A stretch of 64,000 nt of DNA from SSF26 sp037443945 (GTDB lineage: Bacteria; Chloroflexota; Anaerolineae; J102), in the NCBI GenBank assembly GCA_037443945.1, contig JBBINH010000005.1:1-64000 (forward strand), written 5' to 3'. Made by a program: the position numbers and the translations under genes. The notes beneath the pieces were generated by a model. The model worked only from the letters and a program-made list of their open reading frames with translations. It was not told where the DNA came from and did no database searches. Shown piece after piece: positions 1 to 8,273 of this stretch. Within the stretch, counting starts at the first letter, position 1; each line of letters opens with the position of its first letter.

Positions 1-669
1 TTTTGCGTCTGGCGGGCCGATCCCGGCGAGGTGGCCGCCCGTGCGCTGCGTTTACAGCCGTTGCTGACCCCTACGCCCACACCGACCGACACGCCCACAC
101 CGACGTCCACGCCCACACCGACGTTCACGCCGACGCCCACACCCACCTTCACACCGACCCTCACACCGACGCCGACACCTTTTTCCGGCGTACCGGGTCC
201 CGACCTGCTGGAGGAGGCGGAATGGGCTTTTGAGCTGGGTCGCGGTCAGGCCACGGGCGAGGCGACGACGGAGGGGTTGAGCATCGCGGTGCTCCAACCC
301 GAGACCAACGCCTGCTGGCATGCGGCGGTGCGTGCTGTGGATCTGGCCGGTTGGCCTGTGCGCCTGCAGGGGGAGGTGCGCAAAACGGCCGAGATGGGGG
401 CTTGGGCGCCCTATCTGGCGGTGCAGGTTCGGCGTGAAGACGGTTCCTGGCAATACAACGTGGGCGGGGTTTTTGTCTCGACGGCGCCGCCGGGGTCGGA
501 TTTTCGGCCCATCGTGGCCGATATTCTGTTGCCCACGGCCATCACCGAGCTGAAGGCCTCGTTTTGCGTCTGGCGGGCCGACCCCGGCGAGGTGGCCGCC
601 CGTGCGTTGCGTTTGCAGCCGTTGCTGACCCCCACCCCCACGCCGACCGATACGCCGACGCCGACGCCC
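1..669 (+). repeat. Direct repeat, offset 561 bp, inside the surface-protein gene
   Basis: Bases 1 to about 108 recur at 562 to about 669. The encoded stretch starting FCVWRADPGEVAARALRLQP is identical in both copies, and the few base differences (for example GAT/GAC, CTG/TTG, TTA/TTG) are silent. Each copy runs into a Thr-Pro tract built from ACG/ACC CCC/CCG codons. This is a 187-codon module duplication whose first copy is cut by the window edge. Confidence 0.85.
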
Positions 670-1803
670 ACGCCCACACCGACGCCTACGTCGACGGCCA
701 CGCCGGGCAATCCCGCCGTCGGCATGCTTTTGGAACCGGAAACCGGTATCCTCGAGCCGGGTATGATCGTGGGTGAAGATGCCGGGGCGTCGGGCGGCGC
801 CTTCATTACGGCCGTTGCAGGACAACTGCCTTCCCGGGCCATCCTCGACTTTGCCCTGGCGCAGCCGGCCCGCGTTGCCATCTGGCTGCGCGGCATGGGG
901 TCTGGTTCCCAGGGGGATGTGTTGCGGGTGGCGCTCGATGCGGGGCCGTTCCGGCAGGTCGGCTTCTCGCCTGGGGCCGACCGTCCCCAATGGCGCTGGC
1001 AACGGCTGCAGGCGGAAGTCGGCGCCGCTTCTGTCTACGAGTTGACGGCCGGACCGCATCGTCTCATCGTTCAGGCCGATGAAGCGGGCGCCCGCCTCGA
1101 TAGCCTGTTCATCGTGGCCGATCCCAACTACATCCCCGGCCATGTGGCCGGCGTTGTTTTCATCGACAGCGACGGCGACGGTCATCGCGGGCCGCAAGAG
1201 CGATTCGGCGTAGCCCGCGTCCCGGTCGGCTTGCGCCATCGGCTCACGGCCGAAGAACATCAGACCCTCACCGATGAGCAGGGGCGCTTCGATTTTGGCG
1301 ATGTGCCGGTCGGTCGCTACGAGGTGTTTGTGTACCCACCTCCCGGTTATTGGCTACCGGCACGACAGACCGTCCGGCCGGTGGAATTGTCGGACTATGC
1401 CGCTGCCGTGACCGATCTCGAATTCGGTTTTTTGCAGCCGACGGCCGTGAGGGTGGCCGATTTGACCGCGCAACGGCAGGACGACGCCGTCATGGTGCGC
1501 TGGCTGGCCATGGGCAATGGGACGGAGACGGTCACCTTTGCCGTCGAGCGGGGTCCGAGCAGTGGAGGCCCCTTCCGGCAGGTCGTTGAGGTCCCGGCCC
1601 GGGATCTGACGCCGACCGGTGTCCGGTACACCTGGTTCGACCATGAGGTCGATGCCGAAGCCGAACGGTGGTATCGTCTGCGGCTGGTGGATACGGGTGA
1701 TCTGTTCGGACCGGTGCCGGCTACGGTCGCCGAGGTCGTTCCCTCGCTGTTTTGGCCTCTCATCCAGCGCGGGGCCGTCCGCTATCCTGCGTTGGGACGA
1801 TAG
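1..1803 (+). CDS. Secreted multi-domain repeat protein with Thr-Pro linkers (5' end missing)
   Basis: The reading frame is open from base 1, so the N-terminus lies outside the window and 600 residues are visible. Two stretches rich in Thr-Pro (about residues 21-60 and 208-233) act as linkers between globular parts, as in many secreted Chloroflexota proteins. Between and after them are a module of about 150 residues, a beta-rich region resembling a carbohydrate-binding fold (about 240-375), an SdrD-B/carboxypeptidase-regulatory-like beta-sandwich beginning 'GVVFIDSDGDG' (about 380-475), and a fibronectin-III-like end with a 'WYRLRLVD' strand. The first module boundary repeats almost exactly 561 bases later, so the gene grew by internal duplication. 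No enzyme motif is visible. The role is probably cell-surface binding or a scaffold. Domain names are inferred from sequence texture, not from a search. Confidence 0.75.
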   Translation, partial: FCVWRADPGEVAARALRLQPLLTPTPTPTDTPTPTSTPTPTFTPTPTPTFTPTLTPTPTPFSGVPGPDLLEEAEWAFELGRGQATGEATTEGLSIAVLQPETNACWHAAVRAVDLAGWPVRLQGEVRKTAEMGAWAPYLAVQVRREDGSWQYNVGGVFVSTAPPGSDFRPIVADILLPTAITELKASFCVWRADPGEVAARALRLQPLLTPTPTPTDTPTPTPTPTPTPTSTATPGNPAVGMLLEPETGILEPGMIVGEDAGASGGAFITAVAGQLPSRAILDFALAQPARVAIWLRGMGSGSQGDVLRVALDAGPFRQVGFSPGADRPQWRWQRLQAEVGAASVYELTAGPHRLIVQADEAGARLDSLFIVADPNYIPGHVAGVVFIDSDGDGHRGPQERFGVARVPVGLRHRLTAEEHQTLTDEQGRFDFGDVPVGRYEVFVYPPPGYWLPARQTVRPVELSDYAAAVTDLEFGFLQPTAVRVADLTAQRQDDAVMVRWLAMGNGTETVTFAVERGPSSGGPFRQVVEVPARDLTPTGVRYTWFDHEVDAEAERWYRLRLVDTGDLFGPVPATVAEVVPSLFWPLIQRGAVRYPALGR

Positions 1804-1938
1804 CCTGCATTCCGCACCGAACCGGTGTTTTGAACGTGTGCATGTGTCAACGTGCGCACGCCCGCGCGTTGGGGCGCTTGCCGATCCAGGCTCCGGACGG
1901 CCACAGCCAAACCGGCGAAAAAATGGGAAGCTGGCAAA

Positions 1939-1968
1939 TTGTTTGCATTGCCGGGTATCCTGTACAAT
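1939..1968 (+). promoter_or_regulatory. Candidate sigma-70-type promoter for the C1 cluster
   Basis: TTGTTT at 1939-1944 and TACAAT at 1963-1968 are separated by 18 bases, about 70 bases upstream of the first gene of the C1 cluster. The -10 is good and the -35 moderate. The rest of the 1804-2039 gap holds nothing I recognise. Confidence 0.4.
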
Positions 1969-2039
1969 GAAAGAGCCCATCGGCCGGCCAACCCGGTCAT
2001 TGTCCACCCCGCATCGCTTCCTATCACCGAGTTTGCGCC

Positions 2040-2357
2040 ATGGCCCAGTATCAAATCCTCTATTGGCACGATATTCCTACCCAGGTACGCGCCCGCGAGG
2101 GTCGTGAGCGTGTCAGTCAGCCGTTACCCGCCCGTTTTATGGAGGCGGTTGACCAGGCCGCCATGGTCCTGCGCAGCACCAGCGCCGACGATTACATGGC
2201 CGCGTTTCATTGGAGCGAGCCGGTAGAACGGCCCGGTTCGGCTCAGGAGGTCGCCGCCGCCGTCGCCGCCGAGCTGGATGCCCAATACCCGGTCGTTGAC
2301 TGGCGCCGTACCGTCGATCGGGTTAGAGCCCAACAGGAAGCCAACTTCCGTAAATGA
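2040..2357 (+). CDS. Small 'virulence factor'-domain protein (PF13769-like)
   Basis: A 105-residue soluble protein starting MAQYQILYWHDIPTQVRA. The opening and the 'YWHDIP.QV' pattern recall the short domain labelled 'virulence factor' in databases, whose biochemical role is unknown. It is not a virulence gene in any demonstrated sense. Its position just upstream of the corrinoid activator, corrinoid protein and MetF homologues suggests a link to one-carbon chemistry. A 236-base gap (2358-2593) with no clear promoter, terminator or cobalamin riboswitch separates it from the next gene. Family assignment is from memory of the motif. No catalytic residues can be named. Confidence 0.65.
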   Translation: MAQYQILYWHDIPTQVRAREGRERVSQPLPARFMEAVDQAAMVLRSTSADDYMAAFHWSEPVERPGSAQEVAAAVAAELDAQYPVVDWRRTVDRVRAQQEANFRK

Positions 2358-2593
2358 CCGCCGTGGCGGGCAGGGCGAGCGCCATCGGCGCTTGTGGGTC
2401 TTTATCCATCGCACGAGCGACAGGCCGATGTGGTCGGTGGGGTATGGCTCGTAAGGGCGGTATTGGTCTGCCGAGAGACGAGGGATGGATGAAAGGCCTC
2501 GGCTTGTCGTGTTCGTCCCCAGATCGTCGTCTGTTCACCGATAAAGAACGGATCGCCTGCAACCGTGTTTTTTGATCCCCGATTGGTTCACCG

Positions 2594-4630
2594 ATGTCTG
2601 AATCGTCATCTTCTTCTCAAGCGTTGGTCATTTTGATGCCCTCAGGACGGCGCAGTCGTGTGCCGGTCGGCACCTCCATTTTGGATGCCGCCCGTAACCT
2701 GGGGGTCGAGATCGAGAGCATCTGCGGTGGCCGTCTCACCTGCGGCAAGTGCAAAATCCGCATTGAAGAAGGGACTTTTGCCAAGCACGGCATTGTGTCC
2801 TCCGCAGCCCATGTTAGTCCTATGACGGCCGCCGAGGCCGAGCTGCTGCAGAGCATGGGGGCCACCGATTGTCGGCTGTCCTGTGTCACCTATGTGCAGG
2901 GCGATGTGCTCGTTTTCGTCCCCGAAGAGAGTCGAGGGCAAAAACAAATCATCCGCAAATCGGCGACCGAGCGTGTCATCGAAGTTGCGCCTGCCGTGCG
3001 CAAGGTGTACGTCCAGGTGGATGAGGCGCAGTTGGGCGACCACCGTGGGGATTGGGGGCGGCTGCAAGATGCCTTGCGCGCGCAATGGCAGCTTGACGAT
3101 CTGCGCATCGACCTCCTGGCCTTGCGACGGCTCCAGGAGAACCTGCGCAAGGGCAAATGGGCCGTGACGGTGACGCTCTGGCAGGATCATGAGGTCATCG
3201 ATGTCCGGCCCGGCTACGAGGAGGGGGTTTATGGGTTGGCCGTGGATATCGGCAGCACCACCGTGGTGGCCCATCTGTGCGATCTGCGCACGGGCGCGGT
3301 GTTGGCGACCGAATCGGCCATGAATCCCCAGGTCGCCTATGGCGAAGACCTGATGAGCCGGATCTCCTACGTCATGATGCACGAGGAGGGGCTGGAAAAG
3401 CAGCACAAGGCCATCATCGAGACGCTGAATACCCTGGCGGCGCGGGCAGCGCGTCAGGCAGGTATCCGTGGGGTGCGCGAGATTCATGAAGCCGTGTTCG
3501 TGGGCAATACGACGATGATCCACCTCTTCCTGGGGATCAGTCCGGTGGAACTCGGCGGTTCGCCCTTCGCTGTCGCCGCACGCGAGCCGTTGGATATCAA
3601 AGCGCGCGAGCTGGGCCTCAAATTCCACCCCGGCGCCTATGTCCATGTGTTGCCGCCGGAAGCCGGGCATGTCGGCGCCGACAATGTGGCCGTGTTGTTG
3701 GCCGAAGAACCGTATCGTCGCGACGAAATCGCTCTTGTGGTGGATGTCGGCACCAATGCCGAGATCGTCTTGGGCAACCGCGAGTGGATGTTCAGCGCCT
3801 CCAGCCCGACCGGGCCTGCGTTCGAGGGCGCCCAGATCACCTTCGGCATGCGGGCGGCGCCCGGCGCCATCGAGCGCGTGCGCATCGATCCGGTGACTCT
3901 GCAACCGCGTTTCCGTGTGATCGGCGAGGAACGCTGGTCGCACGAATGGCCGCCACCCGCGGAGCGGAACGAGGCCAATCAGCCCAAGCATCTGGCTGCC
4001 GGTATCTGCGGTTCCGGCATCATCGAGGTGATCGCCGAGATGGTGATGACCGGGATCCTCCTGCCCGATGGCCGTTTCAATCCCCAGGCGGCCACGGATC
4101 GCCTGATCTGGAAAGACCGCAAGGGCGCCTACATCCTCGCCACCGGCGCCGAAACGGCTACCGGCGAACCGATCGTGGTCACCCAAAACGATGTGCGGGC
4201 CATTCAGCTCGCCAAGGCGGCCCTTTATGCCGGGGCCAAGCTTCTCATGCGCCGCGCCGGGATTGAGAAGGTGGACCGTATTCTGCTGGCCGGGGCTTTC
4301 GGCAGCTACATCGACCCCAAGCACGCCATGGTGCTGGGGCTAATCCCCGATTGCGATCTGGCGAACGTAGCGGCCGTGGGCAATGCGGCCGGCGACGGCG
4401 CCCGCATTGCCCTTGTCAACCGCTACAAGCGCCGCGAGGCCTGGGATATCGCACGCTGGGTGCGTTCCATCGAGATCGCCATGGACCCCCACTTTCAGGA
4501 GGAGTTTGTGGCGGCTATGCATATTCCCCATGCCAGGGACCCCTTCCCTCATCTCGACGGCCTGTTGCCCCGACTTGAGCCCGTTCCGCTTGCTCGGATG
4601 CGCGAGCGACGACCGCGGGAGCGGGTATGA
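2594..4630 (+). CDS. Ferredoxin-ASKHA protein, ATP-dependent reductive activator of corrinoid protein (RACE/RamA type)
   Basis: A 678-residue protein. The N-terminal 100 residues form a plant-type [2Fe-2S] ferredoxin domain with Cys44, Cys50, Cys53 and a later Cys near residue 97. After a linker region (about 110-205) comes a long ASKHA-type ATPase region (DUF4445 class) with 'VDIGSTTVVAHL' near residue 217 and 'VDVGTNAEIVLGN' near 387, the two phosphate-binding loops, followed by 'GICGSGIIEVIAEM' and 'LLAGAFGSYID'. Proteins of this family use ATP to return inactive Co(II) corrinoid to Co(I). The stop codon overlaps the start of the corrinoid protein gene by 4 bases (ATGA), indicating translational coupling to its probable partner. 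Length fits the family. Confidence 0.88.
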   Translation: MSESSSSSQALVILMPSGRRSRVPVGTSILDAARNLGVEIESICGGRLTCGKCKIRIEEGTFAKHGIVSSAAHVSPMTAAEAELLQSMGATDCRLSCVTYVQGDVLVFVPEESRGQKQIIRKSATERVIEVAPAVRKVYVQVDEAQLGDHRGDWGRLQDALRAQWQLDDLRIDLLALRRLQENLRKGKWAVTVTLWQDHEVIDVRPGYEEGVYGLAVDIGSTTVVAHLCDLRTGAVLATESAMNPQVAYGEDLMSRISYVMMHEEGLEKQHKAIIETLNTLAARAARQAGIRGVREIHEAVFVGNTTMIHLFLGISPVELGGSPFAVAAREPLDIKARELGLKFHPGAYVHVLPPEAGHVGADNVAVLLAEEPYRRDEIALVVDVGTNAEIVLGNREWMFSASSPTGPAFEGAQITFGMRAAPGAIERVRIDPVTLQPRFRVIGEERWSHEWPPPAERNEANQPKHLAAGICGSGIIEVIAEMVMTGILLPDGRFNPQAATDRLIWKDRKGAYILATGAETATGEPIVVTQNDVRAIQLAKAALYAGAKLLMRRAGIEKVDRILLAGAFGSYIDPKHAMVLGLIPDCDLANVAAVGNAAGDGARIALVNRYKRREAWDIARWVRSIEIAMDPHFQEEFVAAMHIPHARDPFPHLDGLLPRLEPVPLARMRERRPRERV

Positions 4631-5358
4631 AGCCCCCTCCGGCATCCTATCGTTTGGCCATGATGACCGAGATCGGATTAGGCGAATTGACCACCGAGGA
4701 CCTGTGGGTCCTGTTGCAGGAGGACCTCTACGACGGCCTGAGCCATGAGGTGGTGGCCGAGGTCGAAGAGGCCCTGGCCCGCGGTGAGCATCCCCAAACC
4801 GTTCTGCAAAAGGGGCTGATCGCCGGGATGGAAGTGGTCAGTACCGATTTTCGCAACGGTGTCGTCTTTGTGCCCGAAGTCTTGGTGGCGGCCAATGCCA
4901 TGAAAGCCGGGCTGGCCGTCTTACGACCCCATTTGACCCGCCACGAATCAGCGCCTATCGGCACCGTGGTGATCGGCACCGTGCGTGGCGACATCCACGA
5001 TATCGGTAAGAACATTGTGGCGATGATGTTGGAGGGCGCCGGGTTTGAGGTCATTAATCTGGGCACGAACGTCACCGTGGCCCAGTTTCTGGCGGCCGTC
5101 GAAGCCCATCAAGCCCATATCCTGGGCATGTCGGCGCTGCTGACGACGAGTATGCCCTGCATGAAAGACGTGATCGATGCCCTGGTGGCCCAAGGGCTGC
5201 GGGATCGGGTCATCGTCCTCGTCGGTGGCGCGCCCTTGAACGAGGTTTATGCCCGCGAATTCGGGGCCGATGCCTATTGTCGCGATGCGTATGAGGCCGT
5301 GCACACGGCCCGACGCCTGGTGCATACCCGTTGGCAGGAACATCATGAGCCTTGGTAG
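4627..5358 (+). CDS. Corrinoid (B12-binding) methyl-carrier protein
   Basis: Up to 243 residues; an internal ATG at 4660 or 4663 (MMTEIG...) may be the true start. The N-terminal part (about 20-105) is the helical cap of methyltransferase corrinoid proteins. The C-terminal part is a Rossmann-like B12 domain whose DxHxxG motif (Asp122, His124, Gly127, in 'GDIHDIGKN') provides the lower axial His ligand of cobalt. Such proteins ferry methyl groups between a substrate-specific methyltransferase and an acceptor such as tetrahydrofolate. It overlaps the activator gene by 4 bases and the MetV-like gene by 14 bases. No cognate methyltransferase of the MtaB/MttB type or uroporphyrinogen-decarboxylase-like type is in the window, so the methyl donor cannot be named. 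Confidence 0.9.
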   Translation: MKPPPASYRLAMMTEIGLGELTTEDLWVLLQEDLYDGLSHEVVAEVEEALARGEHPQTVLQKGLIAGMEVVSTDFRNGVVFVPEVLVAANAMKAGLAVLRPHLTRHESAPIGTVVIGTVRGDIHDIGKNIVAMMLEGAGFEVINLGTNVTVAQFLAAVEAHQAHILGMSALLTTSMPCMKDVIDALVAQGLRDRVIVLVGGAPLNEVYAREFGADAYCRDAYEAVHTARRLVHTRWQEHHEPW

Positions 5359-5866
5359 TCGTCTGCGCGATCATCCCCATCTGTTGGAACATCTCTATCG
5401 CTTTACCGACCGTCTGTTCCGTGGCCTGGACCCGCTGATCCGACGGATGGGCTACCAGCGGGTCAACCGCTGGCTGCGCCATCCAGAGGATTGGGCCAAG
5501 CGTCTGCTCTTCGATTGTCGGATGTGCGGCCAGTGCATTCTGCACTCGACCGGCATGACCTGTCCGATGACCTGTCCCAAAAACTTGCGCAACGGCCCCT
5601 GCGGGGGTGTGCGCGCCAACGGCCATTGCGAGGTCAAGCCGGAAATGCGTTGTGTGTGGGTCGAGGCCTACGAGCGTTCGTTGCGGATGCCGATCTACGG
5701 TGCCGAGATGCTTTTGATCAATCCACCCGTCAACCGTCAGCTTGAAGGCAGTTCCGCCTGGATCAACATGCTGACCGGTGCGGATAAGGACGTGCCCAAG
5801 GGCTGGGTGGACGCGCCCCGCCGGGTCGACATCCCCCTGCTGGACGGCCCCTGGCCGCCGCACTAG
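5345..5866 (+). CDS. MetV-like protein (methylenetetrahydrofolate reductase C-terminal domain)
   Basis: A 173-residue protein taken from the ATG at 5345, where the family-like sequence MSLGSRLRDHP begins; the longer upstream reading is rejected because it lies inside the corrinoid gene. The Cys-rich centre 'FDCRMCGQC', 'MTCPMTCPK' and 'GPCGGVRANGHCEV' matches the MTHFR_C/MetV family, which in acetogens pairs with MetF and carries metal sites (Zn and/or Fe-S). It lies directly upstream of metF, with 17 bases between the genes. The arrangement suggests a MetVF complex reducing methylene-H4folate to methyl-H4folate. The electron donor is not encoded nearby (no RnfC2 or Hdr subunits seen). Confidence 0.8.
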   Translation: MSLGSRLRDHPHLLEHLYRFTDRLFRGLDPLIRRMGYQRVNRWLRHPEDWAKRLLFDCRMCGQCILHSTGMTCPMTCPKNLRNGPCGGVRANGHCEVKPEMRCVWVEAYERSLRMPIYGAEMLLINPPVNRQLEGSSAWINMLTGADKDVPKGWVDAPRRVDIPLLDGPWPPH

Positions 5867-5883
5867 GCTTTCTAGACCACCGC

Positions 5884-6939
5884 ATGACACCGATACCGTT
5901 TCCAAACGAGCATGAGCCGATGGAAGCTCCGTTGACTGCCGGTAGCCGTCTGGAGCGAGTGCTCCGTTCGGGGCGCTTTGCCGTCACGGCCGAGTTGAAT
6001 CCACCGGATAGCGCCGATCCCCAGCAGGTATACGACGCCGCCCTGGTCTTGTCGGAGGTTTGCGACGCCATCAACGCCACCGATGCTTCGGGGGCCAACT
6101 GTCATATGAGCAGTGTGGCCATCTGCGCCCTGCTCACGCGCGCCGGCTACGAGCCGGTTTACCAGATCTCCTGCCGCGATCGGAATCGCATCGCCATCCA
6201 GGGCGATTTGCTGGGAGCCGCGGCCATGGGGGTGCGCAACGTGCTCTGCCTGACCGGGGACGATGTGACCGCCGGCGATCAGCCTCAGGCCAAGCGGGTT
6301 TTCGATTTCGATTCGATCCAGCTTTTGCGCACGGCCGTGATCATGCGAGATAAGGGTATGTTCTTGAGCGGTCGTAAGTTGACCGTTCCGCCGCGGCTTT
6401 TCCTGGGGGCGGCCGAAAACCCGTTCGTGCCACCGTATGACTGGCGACCGTTGCGTCTGGCCAAGAAGATCGAAGCCGGCGCCCAGTTCATTCAAACCCA
6501 GTACTGCTTCGATGTGCCGCGCTTGCGCGAATTCATGCGCCGGGTTTGCGATCTGGGTCTGCACGAAAAAGCCTTCATCCTGGTCGGGGTGGGGCCGCTG
6601 CGTTCGGAAAAAGTGGCCGAGTTCATGCGGACGCGCGTGCCCGGGGTGGTCATCCCCGATGCGATTGTGAACCGTTTGGCCAAGACGCCCAAGGAGCGCA
6701 AACTGGCCGAGGGCAAGGCCATTTGTGTGGAGATCATCCAGCAGGTGCGGGAAATTCCCGGTGTGGCCGGAGTGCATGTTATGGCCTATCGGCAGGAAGA
6801 GCTGGTGGCGGAGATTATCGCCGAAGCCGGATTGCTACCGCGGCCCGGTCGCTTGGGAGCGCCCGATCCGCGAACGTTGGCCCGACCGCGTCGCTTCCGC
6901 CGTGTGCCGGCGCCTGCGCGTATGGAAGGGCAACGCTGA
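5884..6939 (+). CDS. metF: Methylenetetrahydrofolate reductase
   Basis: A 351-residue TIM-barrel flavoprotein of the MetF family. Visible hallmarks are 'RFAVTAELNPPDSADP' early (the conserved Glu), 'DRNRIAIQGDLLGAAAMGVRNVLCLTGDD' in the flavin/folate region, 'GAQFIQTQYCFDVPRL' and 'LVGVGPLRS'. It reduces 5,10-methylene-H4folate to 5-methyl-H4folate. Starts at 5884 or at ATG 5920 (MEAPLTAG) are both possible; I keep the longer one. As the last gene of the cluster, it probably exchanges methyl groups with the corrinoid protein upstream. It could also serve methionine synthesis, but no metH or metE is present. Confidence 0.9.
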   Translation: MTPIPFPNEHEPMEAPLTAGSRLERVLRSGRFAVTAELNPPDSADPQQVYDAALVLSEVCDAINATDASGANCHMSSVAICALLTRAGYEPVYQISCRDRNRIAIQGDLLGAAAMGVRNVLCLTGDDVTAGDQPQAKRVFDFDSIQLLRTAVIMRDKGMFLSGRKLTVPPRLFLGAAENPFVPPYDWRPLRLAKKIEAGAQFIQTQYCFDVPRLREFMRRVCDLGLHEKAFILVGVGPLRSEKVAEFMRTRVPGVVIPDAIVNRLAKTPKERKLAEGKAICVEIIQQVREIPGVAGVHVMAYRQEELVAEIIAEAGLLPRPGRLGAPDPRTLARPRRFRRVPAPARMEGQR

Positions 6940-7004
6940 CTCGATTGGCTCATGAACGGGGGCCGTCCTACAACAGGTCGCTCCGTGCTTTCCGTGATAT
7001 CTGG

Positions 7005-8213
7005 ATGCGCCTTCTTTTGCTTTTCCCCACGTCGCCCTTGCCGGTGTTCAGCGGCGGTCGTCGCCGGATGTACGAGATCACCCGGCGGCTGGCACAGCGC
7101 CATGAGCTGACCATCCTGGCTTTTTGGCGGGATGAAGAGGCGCGGGCCGGGCTGGCGCAATTGGCCGCCGAGACCGGGGCCGAAGTCATTGCCGTTCCGT
7201 TGCGCCAGGGGCGATGGGGGCATTACGGACCAGGGGCCTGGATCCGCAGGTGGCAGGCTCTGAGGGGACCGCTGCCGGCCGATGTGGTGCTCTGGCAGCG
7301 ACCGGCCATGGCGACGGCTCTGGCGGATAGTTTGGCCCGCAAGGGTGTGGATCTCATCCAGGTGGAATGGCCCTATCTGGCGCCTTATGTCCTGCGTCAT
7401 CCCCGGCCCCCGGCCGTGCTTATCACCCATGACATCTTCAGCGTCGCCCTGGCCCGTCGCGCCGGTCTGGAGCGCCGAGGTCGGCTGCGTCGGCGTTTGC
7501 TCGAGCAAGCCCGACGCTGGCAGCACTACGAGACGGACCTGTATCCCCGTCTGGCGGCCGTAGCGGCGATGTCGGCCGTGGATGCCGGGCACATCCGGCG
7601 TCTGGCGCCGACGGCGCGGGTGGTCATTCTGCCCAACGGTGTGGATACGGCTGCGCTCACACCCGGCCCGGTTCGTCCCCAGGCGCGTCATCTGTTGTTT
7701 GTGGGTTCACCGACCCACGCGCCCAATCTGGACGGCGCCTGCTGGTTGTTGGAGACCATCTGGCCGCCCCTCAAGGCCCGCCATCCCGAGCTGACCCTCA
7801 CCCTGGCCAATCTGGACCATCCCCGAATACGCCGCCGCCTGACCGTTGGTGTAGAATGTACCGGACGTCTGCCCGATCTGACCCCTCTCTACCGTCGGGC
7901 CGATATTGCCCTGGCGCCCTTGCGGGCCGGTTCGGGCACCCGTCTCAAAATCCTGGAGGCTTTTGCCCTGGGATTACCCGTTGTCAGCACAGGTCTTGGC
8001 CATGAGGGTCTGGAGGTTACGCCCGGTGAGCATCTGCTCAGCGCCGATGATGCCGAGACCTTCGTGGCCGCCGTGGAGCGGCTGCTGGCCGATGCCGACC
8101 TGCGCCGTCATCTGGCCTTGCAGGCCCGCCATCTGGTCGAGACCCACTACGATTGGGAGATCATCGTGGCCCAGCACGAGGAGCTGTATCAGGCCCTTTG
8201 TGCAGCAGGCTGA
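7005..8213 (+). CDS. Glycosyltransferase, GT4/GT-B type
   Basis: A 402-residue protein from ATG 7005 (MRLLLLFPTSPLPVFSGGRRR). The opening with 'P.FSGG..RMYEI' is the nucleotide-sugar GT-B N-terminal domain. The C-terminal domain has 'VVILPNGVD', 'HLLFVGSPTHAPNLDG' and 'PLRAGSGTRLKILEAFALGLPVVSTGLGHEGLEV', the sugar-nucleotide binding region with the E-x7-E-like segment of GT4 enzymes. It probably transfers a sugar during cell-surface glycan synthesis; donor and acceptor cannot be told. It stands 65 bases after metF and 60 before the lipoprotein gene, and has no clear functional link to either. Confidence 0.85.
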   Translation: MRLLLLFPTSPLPVFSGGRRRMYEITRRLAQRHELTILAFWRDEEARAGLAQLAAETGAEVIAVPLRQGRWGHYGPGAWIRRWQALRGPLPADVVLWQRPAMATALADSLARKGVDLIQVEWPYLAPYVLRHPRPPAVLITHDIFSVALARRAGLERRGRLRRRLLEQARRWQHYETDLYPRLAAVAAMSAVDAGHIRRLAPTARVVILPNGVDTAALTPGPVRPQARHLLFVGSPTHAPNLDGACWLLETIWPPLKARHPELTLTLANLDHPRIRRRLTVGVECTGRLPDLTPLYRRADIALAPLRAGSGTRLKILEAFALGLPVVSTGLGHEGLEVTPGEHLLSADDAETFVAAVERLLADADLRRHLALQARHLVETHYDWEIIVAQHEELYQALCAAG

Positions 8214-8273
8214 GCCCGGTGAGGTCCGGTTTTTGTTTCGTTGTGTCTTGGTCTTGCCTCTCAGGAGTTGCCG

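Noticed and set aside
67..180. CRISPR-like or satellite array in the repeated CACACCGACG stretch
   Set aside because: It is a coding Thr-Pro linker with codon-level repetition and no spacers. No CRISPR array exists in the window.
2358..2593. Cobalamin riboswitch before the corrinoid activator gene
   Set aside because: I looked for the conserved B12-box core (GCCACTG-type) and found none.
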